Assembly: GCA_043381765.1 (NCBI GenBank)
Contig: JBHJMP010000969.1
Location: 1 to 28,970 of the forward strand
Reading direction: 5' to 3'
From: Collodictyon triciliatum
Taxonomy: Eukaryota; CRuMs
Length of the DNA: 28,970 bases
The number at the start of each line of letters is the position of its first letter. Position 1 is the stretch's first letter. The notes beneath the pieces were generated by a model. It ran no database searches and was not told where the DNA came from. It worked only from the letters and a program-made list of their open reading frames with translations. The translations under genes were made by a program, and so were the position numbers. Below, piece by piece: positions 1-11,067 of this stretch.

Positions 1-180
1 AACAACAATAATAATAACAATAATAATAACAACAATAATAATAACAATAATAACAATAATAACAATAACAATAATAACAATAATAACAATAATAACAACA
101 ACAATAATAACAACAACAATAATAACAACAACAATAATAATAACAACAACAATAATAATAGAAACAGTAATAGCAATAGT
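1..180. repeat. (AAC/AAT)n triplet array
   Basis: Continuous AAC and AAT triplets in irregular order from the left edge to about 180, decaying into AAT/AGT-containing units. The array probably continues left of the window. Confidence 0.9.
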
Positions 181-605
181 AATATTAAACGATTGATTGG
201 ATTGCAACAGTGCACGAACCGAGCGGCCATTCCCTGGGCTTTGTGGTTTTGCAAATACTTTTTTTTTCTTCGGTGCGTGCTGACCCTTTGCTGCATGGTC
301 TTGTTTGGGTCGTGATGGGCTACTTTCTCATGAGGTAAGACAAAAGGAACCGATGACATGGCGTGATACAGATGGAATGATGACGAGGGACTGGCTTCGG
401 GGGTGCCGAGAGCGGCGATAAGGTGAGTGAGGATGATTCAAGAGGGCAGATATTTATTGGCGTGGGGCGTGGGGCGTGGTATCTTCTTTTTCTTACATGG
501 GGTTCTCATACAATGCCTTCATCGCTTGTCATGGGAGAGAATGATTGACGTGGTTCGTGATAGAAAGCATGCAAGAAAGAGAGGGAACACCGAAAGACGG
601 GGACA

Positions 606-670
606 GGGCAAAGACAAAGACAAAGACAAAGGCAAAGGCAAAGGCAAAGGCAAAGGCAAAGGCAAATGCA
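606..670. repeat. Hexamer array GACAAA/GGCAAA
   Basis: Three GACAAA units are followed by about six GGCAAA units and a degenerate GGCAAATGC end. It lies 70-135 bases past the stop codon of importin alpha, so it is probably in that gene's 3' UTR or just beyond it. Confidence 0.85.
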
Positions 671-741
671 AGGGAAACAAAGAGAAGACAATTGGGGCGC
701 ATAAATCAGACTTAACTGTCTGGCTAAGAGCGCCAGTTGAC

Positions 742-3521
742 TTAGCTGGAGAAGTCAAAGTCATCGCGCGGCTGGTTGGTGCCAAAGCCGTATCCATCTC
801 CCTCTGTGGCCGGGGCAAGGCCGGCGTCCTCTTCCTCTTCGATGTCAAAGTATTGCTCCAGCAGCCGAACGACGCGCTCATAAATCTCCTGCGCGTGGGG
901 ATGAAAAGAAACGGTTTTGTGTTGTGAGTCTATGAAAACGGTGTGGCTCTTGGAGGACATGAGTTTGGCGGGAATTAAGTCGCTGGTTCGCATCCCTTGT
1001 TTAGTCGCAAGTTAAGCAGATACACAGCGAGCCAAACAAGTGTCGCAGAGTAAATGTGATAAAAAGAAGTGCCTGATTTTGATGGTGCTGCAGCTGCTCC
1101 AGTCGGTCAATCCCACCAGCCTCCTCAATCACGCTAACAACAGGATTGAACCCAGTCGTGTCAACTTCTTTGGCACCCACACGAAGCATGTTTTCCAGAC
1201 CCTCCAAGGCGACGTTGACAATGCGGGCATCTTGCACAGCGAGGATTTCACACAGAGGCCGGATGGCTCCGATGTTGGCAACCAACTTGATTTGCTCGTC
1301 AGTTCCTCCGGAGGTGGCGTTGGAGATAGCCCAGGTGGCTTCTTTCTGGACATCAAAGTCTGGAGAGCTCATCAATTGAACGACATGCGGAAGAACGTTT
1401 GCTTGGATGACAGACTGGTAAAGTGGAAATGTCACGTCAGAAGAAAGCAAAACTGAAGGTCAGGGCAATGGATTCCTACTTCAATACAAAAATAGATACT
1501 GCATCAACAGGATGTATAAAGGCGTTCAATGATAATACTTGGATTTGCTCAGCGTTTCCAGCAGTAATGTTCGAAATGGCCCAGCAGACTTCCTTTCTGA
1601 TTCCCTTCTTTGGTGAGGAGAACAAAGGAATCATGTTTTGCAGCGCGTTGCAGTTAATGACCACCTGGGTCTGCAGGTCATCACCGGTGACAATATTACC
1701 CACACATCGCAAGGCTGGTGTCTGGACATTGGTATTTGGGTGTCTATAACATATACATTAGCAAATAATCAGAGTTAATTATCTGAAAAACACCACAGAC
1801 CACCAAGCAAGGACTGTTTTTGTTATTATCAAAAGAATTAAATTCAAAGGTGTGGCGACCTTAGCAAGTCAACGAGACGGGGAACAACGCCTCCTTGGAT
1901 GACAGCCTGAATGCGTTCATTGGGTCCGTCTGACATGTAAGAGAGAGCCCAGCAGGCGTCGGTCACAATCTCATCATCTTGGTGGTGAATGAGGCGAGCC
2001 AGGGTGTCCAGACACGGTAGGACCTGCGGTTGATTAATGAAAAAGTCGAAATTAAAATTCCGAATCATCATCGATAGTATGAATGTCATGTCACATGGTT
2101 TCAGCGAGTATTATTTTCCTAGAAGATATAAATTGCTTTTAAGACGAGAAAAATTTGCATAGAAAAAAATGGGACTAAAAGACTGAAAGAAATCAACGGA
2201 AAAAAAAAAACAGTAAAAACAAAAAGAGAACAAATTGAGCACCTGCTGCAAATTCGGCTGGGGTTTTCCTCGGCAGAGATTGGACAACGCCCACGTGGCA
2301 TTCCTAAGCAGCGAAACCTTCCTATTCTCCGAGAGGATTTGCAGGATTGGAGCCAGAATACCAGCATTCAAGACTAGGTCACGGTACTGTGGACAGTCAC
2401 CAGCGATGTTTCCAAGCGCCCAAATTGACTGCTCGCAAACATCTTCGTTTGGAGAGTTGAGCAACTGGATAAAGTATGGCACAGCGTTGTTTTCCACGAC
2501 GACACGAGTGTGTTCTGAGAGACCAGAGGCGATGTTCGTCAGAGCCCACGCAGCCTCGAACTGAACGGCCACATCCAAGATTCATAGATATCAATTCATA
2601 TGTTACTTTTTAAGACAAGAATAAGCTGCTGCGTCTTGATAAAAGAGCTTGATTTTGGATGCGACTGTTCAATAGCTAATATTTTTCATTGGATAAAATG
2701 AAGGAGTCACCTGCAGCTGGGGATTCTCAACCCTCGCAAGATAAGTCACAAGAATCGGCACGATTCCAGTGGCTATGACCTCTGCAATGGGTGGGTTACG
2801 CTCTGTGGCAAGATTGTGAACGAGTCAGTAAGAACACAGGCAAGAGTGACAGAAACGGAAGACAGAGGGGAATAAGCTCTTGCAACAGAAGCCAATAAAG
2901 CCATGTTCAACAAGAAGCACGAAGCCAAGTATGAAGAGTAAGTTAGAATGTTTTTTCAAGAGAAGGGTGGAAGGGAGTGCAAAAGAAAGCCACTGTAGCA
3001 AGTACAATTGATATACACACAGATAAGAAAATCAGCGCTGCACCAGGAAAAGCAGAAAAGCAGAAAAGCAGAAAAGCAGAAAAGCAGAAAAGCAGAAAAG
3101 CAGAAAAGCAGAAAAGCAGAAAAGCAGAAAAGGGGAAAAGAAGAAAACCAAAAAGCAGAAAAGCAAAAGCCTGACCGATGGAAAGAATTCGGCGGAAGTA
3201 GTTTGTCGCCTGGAGCTGAGCAGCAGGGTCTGGCGAAGCGATCAAAGCGGTGTTTTGCGGGATTTCTGCGACTGTAGCGCGGCTGGCTGTGGCTGGGACA
3301 GCAGTTGTTTGATTCATGCCTGCAGCTGCGGGAAACATCGCCTGCGGAACGAGTCCCTGATCGCTGCTTTCGCTTGTGGGGATTTGGCGGCGCTTGTTGA
3401 TAAGATCGTCCTTCTTCTGCTTGCGGAGGATGATACTGTCTTCCTCGCGCTTGCGAAGGGAGTCTTCCACAACAGCTGTCTTCTTGTGATCCTTGCGGCG
3501 GTCAGTAACTTGGCGAGACAT
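742..3521 (-). CDS. Importin subunit alpha (karyopherin alpha), complete, 7 exons
   Basis: Adaptor that binds nuclear localisation signals with its armadillo repeats and importin beta with its N-terminal IBB domain, for import through the nuclear pore. Exons on the minus strand: 3521-3176, 2802-2711, 2560-2243, 2023-1860, 1743-1539, 1414-1073 and 888-742. They total 1614 nt, so 537 aa plus TAA, the normal family length. Residues about 6-50 form a basic IBB region (RRKDHKK, LRKREE, KRRQIP). Armadillo repeats follow, with family signatures such as [60 protein letters not shown] and [18 protein letters not shown] text. The C-terminal helix LLEQYF is followed by an acidic tail rich in E and D. 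Start chosen at MSRQ because it directly precedes the IBB; the upstream in-frame Met at 3671 would add 50 atypical residues. The last intron has a GC donor (CAG|GC at 1073/1072), and most other donors are weak beyond GT. Family identity is very secure; which alpha paralogue it is cannot be told. Confidence 0.96.
3046..3170. repeat. 8-bp tandem repeat (AGCAGAAA)n in importin intron 1
   Basis: About 10 near-perfect copies of an 8-mer from 3046 to 3131, then degenerate purine-rich copies to 3170. It sits in the first intron of importin alpha, just past the donor at 3175. Read in the direction of transcription it is pyrimidine-rich (CTTTTCTG). Confidence 0.93.
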
Positions 3522-4222
3522 GGCTTCAGAAGTGTGGACAAGGCTTCCTGGTGAGGATAATTGGCAGATTACTTTGTGTTGCTTTGCAAGAGCCTTTCTT
3601 CCATTAGTGCGCTTTGATTTGCAAATCAGCAGGATGCTCTTGGGCTGTTTGTTGTCTGTGTGCTTTTGCAAGGCTTGGTTGTTCCTGTGATTTTGATTAT
3701 TGGGCAGCTACGCGGAGGCTTTGCGAGATTTGAAATTGCTGATTAATCGTACTTTCGCCACACACGAACACACTAGGACATATTATCCGCATTTGGTAAT
3801 AACTCTTGTATACAAATATATATGCCCTAAAATAGTGTGTGCCATTAAGTTCAAATATCCCAAAAGTATAAATACCAATTAGAAAATTTGAATAATCTCA
3901 TTATTATGGGATGGGTAGATCTCCAAGAAAGGTGTGTGGACGACGAGATACCGAATCTATGAGGGGAGCCACCTACCAACTTGTGGGTCTGAAATGTCAA
4001 TAGTCAATTCATATACCGGACATGAACCACCGTATTTCCTCCGCTTTTTTTTTCGGCGTTTCCCCGTTTATTGTTTGGGCAAAGGAGGCTTTCAAAAGGG
4101 CAGGAAGCTCACAACGCAGATGCCTCTTTCTCTGGGCGCGCATCCAAATCATGCACACACTTTTCAAGCATGGGCACCGCGCCATCCCAAATACCCGGGC
4201 CCTACATGCATGTATTTTTCTT
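3522..4222. other. Intergenic spacer between FMO 3' end and importin 5' end
   Basis: About 700 bases with no supported gene. It must hold the importin alpha promoter (reading left) and the 3' end of the FMO gene. Short open frames exist on the plus strand (for example 3934-4248), but they lack family motifs and are uninterpretable. No repeat or RNA gene was recognised. Confidence 0.5.
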
Positions 4223-7200
4223 TTAGTTTAGAAAGCCATCCGCGTTGAGGTGGTGTGCTTTGTTGTGCGGATGAAGCCAATAACTACAGGTGCCGCACAG
4301 GCGATAGACTGATTTCTCGACCATGTTTTGCAACATTTTTCTTGACTTTGCTTCATCAAGCACAGAGGAAAAGTTGTCCTGGAGTACCTGAAGACGGTAA
4401 ATGTGTGGCCAGCAGGGTCCAGCAAGGAGCGCCTTAATTGCTCTCCAGTTCCGGGGATTCCATAGCGAAGGATAGGCGCCTGCAATTATCGCCACGTTGG
4501 GTTATGAATCAAATATTTTTTTTGGGAAAAAGGCAAACAGCCATGGAATAGATATTTTCAATGATTTGATTAATAATCTAGCCTGGATAGCATGAATTAT
4601 ACGTAATACTTTATCAAGATTTTCGACAATCCATAGTTAAAATGATATTGAGATGCAAAAAAGGGGGAAAACCTATCAGTTCTGCTACTTCATTCATGTA
4701 GCTAGCAAAATCCACCTGGATTGTATGTCGAGCACGAGTCAAATACCTGATAGGAAACAACATCAACAGAAGAAATCGTTAAATCTTTGTCGTTCACAGG
4801 GAAATAACTTTAAGATGCAGCATACGACCCATCCAAGATAAACTCCTGGACATTTTTTAACGGATAAATAATACTAATATATCTCCCATACCTCTTCTGC
4901 ATCGCCTTTCTCTTCTTCTCCATATCAACCAACATTTGGTCGCGCGTATCAATCCCAACATTTCCTTTCAAAATCTGTACTACCCACCGACATTGCATCT
5001 CAGAGATAGGCATCTATGATTTGACCAAAAAAAAAAGTATTGCTGTTTGGTGGCTGATTGTTGCTTTCCAGTCACATGCGGACAACAAATTCATTCCAAT
5101 GCTGTTGAACTATCTATAACTTAATTCTCACTATGGCGCCCAAGGGTTGGATGAGACCAATAATCGAAATGGTTGCGGGTAAGTCGGGAGAGAAAACGTA
5201 CTTGTACAGTTGAACAACGTTGTCTGGATTGTGCAAATGCATATATTAAATACAGGGTGATAAATAGATAAACAAAAAAAGAAGGAAAACTTTATTATGA
5301 TGTTGGGTTCCATGAGATAAAGAAGCTAAATAAAGGCTCTCTAAATGCCATTCGCAAATGATAGCCTCACCTCGAACGGGCAATAAGGTGTCCTTCAAAA
5401 AAGGGAAGCTCAAGTGATAACCAGTGCAGTATATAATGGCATCCACATCAGAGACGGAGTTGTCTTCAAACTCAACACCTTTACATTCAAAAAAAGCATG
5501 TCAAAAATTCGAAAAAAATCGAACAGAAAAGCTTTAAAAACTCACTGTGCTCATTTATTTGGCGAATATTAGGCTTGATGCGAACGGTGCCGGTTCCTAC
5601 ACGGTGCAGGATTTCATGGCTGATGGTTGGATGTGCAGAGATAATGCCGCCTGGAGGCTTCAACCCCCTGAACATATTTTTTTTCCGAAAATAATTATTA
5701 AATGGCTCGAACACACGCGAAGTGGTCTTTTTCATGATTAGAAGATAGGCCATATCGAGGATATTAGGAATTGAAATCAAATTGAATAAGTTGTTTATTC
5801 AACACACCTTCTGCCGCTTGCAAACAGATTGTGTTAAACTAAATGTTCAATTCATAATAGATTAGATATAATAATATAACTTTTACCATGACTCCATTGA
5901 ACCCTGGAATTGGGTAACTTTTTCCTCGACATCTTTGGAACCTAGGTTGAGAAGCCAAACCCAGTCTCTCATAAATCGAGGTATTGCGCTGTATGACAAT
6001 CTGTGAGGAGCCAAAATCTGGTCGACCGGCTTTCCATTATAGTATTTAGGGAAAATCCACGCACCACTATATAATAATGATAGACACTGTCAATGGCCTC
6101 TACATGTTTCGAAAATTTGCCATTTAGTGCAAATAAAGAACAGTTTGCTGGATAGCTGACTCAATATATATGCTTGCATGATATAGCAGTGCGTTAACTG
6201 AAAGATAAGAGCAGAACCTTCGAGTCGAGAGATAAACTTGTTTTGATACTCGAGACAACTCGTTGGCGATATCAACACCGCTGTTTCCAATACCAACCAC
6301 CAAAACCTAAGTAATTATTGGGTAGTGAGGTCTTGTGATAAAACGAAATCATGCATAAGTAATTTAAATGCATTTTAAAGGCCTGCTTCTTTTCTCAACT
6401 ATTTCTTCCATAGCACGTGTTCTCACCTTTTTATCACGATAATCATATCCTGAGATGGGATCCTTGTACTGGTGACTGAGTTTGGAGAAAAAATTGAATG
6501 CACATTTAAAAGTAAGAAAAAAAACGCGTAAAATATTTTTTGGGGGAAATTCTTTGGCGATGCATTAGCGGATTGTAAAACGGGTAAAATTATTAATGGA
6601 AAACCTATGGATTGCATGACCACGGAATTTGTCCATTCCAGTAAAACTAGGCCACCTCTACGATACACAGTTTCATTCAACCATCACTCCAATAAAAAAT
6701 AATATGATAGGATATTATGAATCCACCAGTTAAGACACTCAACAGATGATATGTTTTCTAGAATGTTAACAAATGTACATTTACTTAACCAAGTGTTGAC
6801 TTACAGGAACAGAGTGATGTCCATTACATACCTTATATTTGATGTGTCTTATTAACTTTGACGGCGAAATATTAAAGAGGTAAAATGGATTATGGTATAA
6901 ATACATCTCCATTATATATTCTTTATGAATAATCTTACGATGACAGCATCGAATAATTCACTCTTCTGATCTTCAAAATTCGGAGTAGAAATCATGTATA
7001 GTGGCTTTTCATCCTCGGAGTGTCTCCATGTCACTGTCCAGCTGATATTTTTTTTTTTTTTTTGGTATCATCGTAGATTTGATTAATCGATATGTCACGC
7101 CGTCAATACTCATCAGAATTCAAAGAAATTCATTGGTAGTATAATATCTTTTGTATGAATCACAGGACTGAACTCATCCTTGTAAAATGCGACAGAAAAA

Positions 7201-8350
7201 GCAATAAAGTATGAAAAATTGTTTAAGAAATGCATCATAAAAAAGAACCTGTGCCCATCCTCGTTCAGCTGCAGGTTAAGCACTTGAGTGTGAAAGCGAA
7301 CATATTTGGTAACCCCGAAGTGATTTGCATACTCATTGAAATATTTCACAATTTGTGTGTGATGGGGAAAAGTGGGGTATTGATCCGGGATGGGGCTAGT
7401 GAAATGAAGTCGCATTCGGACCGATATTATTGCGGTAATACAAAACAAAGGTTGTATCCATAAGTGAATTAATAGAGAAATTTTCAGTTACAATAAAAAA
7501 AATTATAAACACGTCCTTATTATCTTGTTTGTGTTGTTTTTTCTTTAAAATATGATTTCTGATTAATAACACGATTGGAACTCACTAATCTGAAAATGCC
7601 ATCATTTGTTTTGAGGTGTTTATCATGCATGAGCGGTAAATGCTACTGTGGGATTCGCTATCATAAAAAACCCAATTTCCTCCTATCTAAAAATGCAAAG
7701 GGTGTATATGCAATTAATATTTGGCAAATGATATAGCCCTCTCCTATATTCGAATAATTATGCTGCTGTATCTTAATATTATAAAACGAAATGAACGCTT
7801 GATTTTGTTGATGCGGTCAATCAGTATATAGCAAAACCTTATTGGTCTGCTCAAAAACAACAACTTCAAGTCCAGCTTCAAGGGCCTCTTTTGCAGCAGT
7901 GATTCCACTGCATCCAGCTCCGATGATTGCAACTCGTTTGACCTGATTACAAAGCAGAATTATGTCTATACTATTTTATGAGAAATCGCGTATTCTTTCG
8001 TTATGTATTGCGGAGACTGGACGCATATACATCTTTATTAACTATTCATGGGTAAGGAATACTTTTCAAATAGCTTAAGAGCAAAGAGCACAGAAATGAT
8101 TATAATGGCCAACACATCTTCTAGATAAATTACAGACCTGTCCTTTCGGTATGTATCTCTTTGCACTTTTCGGTTTTATCGACAACCATACTGTTTCTAT
8201 TAGAGACAATGGAATGGCAGATAAGGCTGTTCCAGTCAGAGCGAGACCGCGTGCAATTTTTTCTCCTCGGGCCAGAAGTAGCCAAGCCAAAGCGAATTGA
8301 GCAGTCCTTGAGGATTTCACCAAAGTGACCGCCTCTTCACATGATAGCAT
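4223..8350 (-). CDS. Flavin-containing monooxygenase (FMO family), complete, 16 exons
   Basis: FAD- and NADPH-dependent enzyme expected to oxygenate soft nucleophiles (N or S atoms) in small molecules. Exons: 8350-8138, 7942-7838, 7686-7586, 7395-7249, 7041-6939, 6831-6805, 6657-6605, 6475-6427, 6306-6218, 6066-5887, 5667-5546, 5478-5371, 5223-5132, 5013-4892, 4746-4673, 4479-4223. They sum to 1842 nt, 613 aa plus TAA, in frame throughout. Motifs: FAD-binding GAGCSG at residues 79-84, GGNW following, FMO-identifying FRGHAIHS at 243-250, NADPH-binding GIGNSG at 271-276, YCTGY at 413-417, then IQPLGAIMPISEMQ and RHTIQVD near the C-terminus. Oddities: a 71-residue N-terminal extension with hydrophobic stretches at about 17-28 and 35-58, which could be a membrane anchor; animal FMOs usually carry their anchor at the C-terminus. 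Exon 6 is only 27 nt. Substrate unknown. The final exon is read through to the first stop, and its last 45 residues are not family-typical. Confidence 0.95.
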
Positions 8351-9383
<1,033 letters not shown>

Positions 9384-11067
9384 CTACGGAGAATAATGGC
9401 GAGTCAGAAATCGCAGAACAACAGAGGCAAAGGCACCATTCTGCTCAGAGACTACAGCATGAGTAGCACGCGAGACATCTGCAGTTTCCGCGTGCGGCAC
9501 GGCAGATGCAAAAGCCTGCGCCCCGTCAGAAGAAAGCACGTCAGAACGCGCACCTCTGACAAGAAGCACGGGTTCAGTCAGTCCCTGGGCGGCTTTCAAA
9601 GCTGCGACGCGCACCGGACCTTCCTGCCCAAGAGACTTCATAAAGTGTTCTGCCCACAGCCTCACCATCACGGGGTCCCAATGCCAGACCAGCCGCGACG
9701 GGTCTTTCGGGTGCGGGCGCAAGTTTCGCCTCAAGCCAAGGGCACTTGATGCTGATTTTGCTTTCCCGCTTGGTGTCTTTTCATTCCCGTTGGAATCTCC
9801 TGTGTGTGAGCGAAACTTGGCCACTAAGGCGTGCGCTTCCTCCAGCGTGCGAAACCCGTCTGGAGACGATTGCATGAACCCCAGAATACGCTCCACACCG
9901 TTCATCTCCACGTCGGGTGCGATGTCCACAAGCACAAGTGCTGCGGTTTTGGCTGGTGGAGAGAGAATCCGTGCCGCNNNNNNNNNNNNNNNNNNNNNNN
10001 NNNNNNNNNNNNNNNNNNNNNNNNNNNNNNNNNNNNNNNNNNNNNNNNNNNNNNNNNNNNNNNNNNNNNNNNNNNNNNNNNNNNNNNNNNNNNNNNNNNN
10101 NNNNNNNNNNNNNNNNNNNNNNNNNNNNNNNNNNNNNNNNNNNNNNNNNNNNNNNNNNNNNNNNNNNNNNNNNNNNNNNNNNNNNNNNNNNNNNNNNNNN
10201 NNNNNNNNNNNNNNNNNNNNNNNNNNNNNNNNNNNNNNNNNNNNNNNNNNNNNNNNNNNNNNNNNNNNNNNNNNNNNNNNNNNNNNNNNNNNNNNNNNNN
10301 NNNNNNNNNNNNNNNNNNNNNNNNNNNNNNNNNNNNNNNNNNNNNNNNNNNNNNNNNNNNNNNNNNNNNNNNNNNNNNNNNNNNNNNNNNNNNNNNNNNN
10401 NNNNNNNNNNNNNNNNNNNNNNNNNNNNNNNNNNNNNNNNNNNNNNNNNNNNNNNNNNNNNNNNNNNNNNNNNNNNNNNNNNNNNNNNNNNNNNNNNNNN
10501 NNNNNNNNNNNNNNNNNNNNNNNNNNNNNNNNNNNNNNNNNNNNNNNNNNNNNNNNNNNNNNNNNNNNNNNNNNNNNNNNNNNNNNNNNNNNNNNNNNNN
10601 NNNNNNNNNNNNNNNNNNNNNNNNNNNNNNNNNNNNNNNNNNNNNNNNNNNNNNNNNNNNNNNNNNNNNNNNNNNNNNNNNNNNNNNNNNNNNNNNNNNN
10701 NNNNNNNNNNNNNNNNNNNNNNNNNNNNNNNNNNNNNNNNNNNNNNNNNNNNNNNNNNNNNNNNNNNNNNNNNNNNNNNNNNNNNNNNNNNNNNNNNNNN
10801 NNNNNNNNNNNNNNNNNNNNNNNNNNNNNNNNNNNNNNNNNNNNNNNNNNNNNNNTATCCCACAGACACGAGTGCCTCAGCTGTTTCTTGCCACGAATGA
10901 CGGGTTTGCCCGCCGCCGTGAAGGAGAATAACCGGGCGGCGATCCCAATGGCCAGCGACCGAGCCGCGTAGCCGCATTCCGTTGGGCAAAAGCCACTCGG
11001 CCCTGTGCTGAATGCCGCGTGTGTGTTGCATCTGCGTGCGGACCAGTGTTGTGAAGCGGCCAAGCAT
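9384..11067 (-). CDS. Alpha/beta hydrolase, bacterial type, interrupted by assembly gap
   Basis: Predicted alpha/beta-hydrolase-fold enzyme; substrate unknown. Two sequenced parts flank the N-run. The N-terminal part (11067-10856) gives about 71 residues starting MLGRFTTLV and contains the oxyanion motif HGGGQTRHSW. The C-terminal part (9977-9384) gives 197 residues: ALVLVDIAP, GVERILGFM, an insertion rich in S/K/G, WHWDP, then VRGARSDV (probable acid residue) and ATHAVV (probable catalytic His), ending at TAG. The nucleophile GxSxG elbow falls in the gap. Neither part shows an intron, and both are visibly GC-richer than neighbouring genes, which carry many introns. The domain order (HGGG, then LVLVDIAP, then RSDV) is that of a family I associate mainly with bacteria, so transfer from bacteria is a reasonable inference. 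The two parts are in different frames across the counted Ns, which means little because gap length is often arbitrary. Confidence 0.85.
9978..10855. other. Assembly gap (878 N)
   Basis: A run of 878 undetermined bases inside the hydrolase gene. By comparison with the family, only about 40-60 residues of protein seem to be missing between the flanking coding parts. The gap is therefore either over-sized or contains an intron or a hard-to-assemble repeat. Confidence 0.99.

Larger units (their letters stand above)
1..741. other. 3' flank of importin gene: triplet and hexamer repeats
   Basis: No gene is supported here. Bases 1 to about 180 are an irregular mixture of AAC and AAT triplets. The rest is the downstream flank of the minus-strand importin alpha gene, which ends at 742. 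A second array of GACAAA/GGCAAA hexamers lies at about 606-670. Open frames across this stretch on either strand are repeat-driven (Lys/Gly or Leu/Cys runs) and match no protein I recognise. No clear AATAAA signal was seen close behind the importin stop codon. Confidence 0.6.

Noticed and set aside
427-927. 166-codon plus-strand frame with a Lys/Gly run
   Set aside because: It runs antisense across the last importin exon and the GGCAAA hexamer array; no homology and repeat-driven.
3046-3170. Possible CRISPR-like array
   Set aside because: Units are contiguous 8-mers without spacers, within a spliceosomal intron of a eukaryotic gene.
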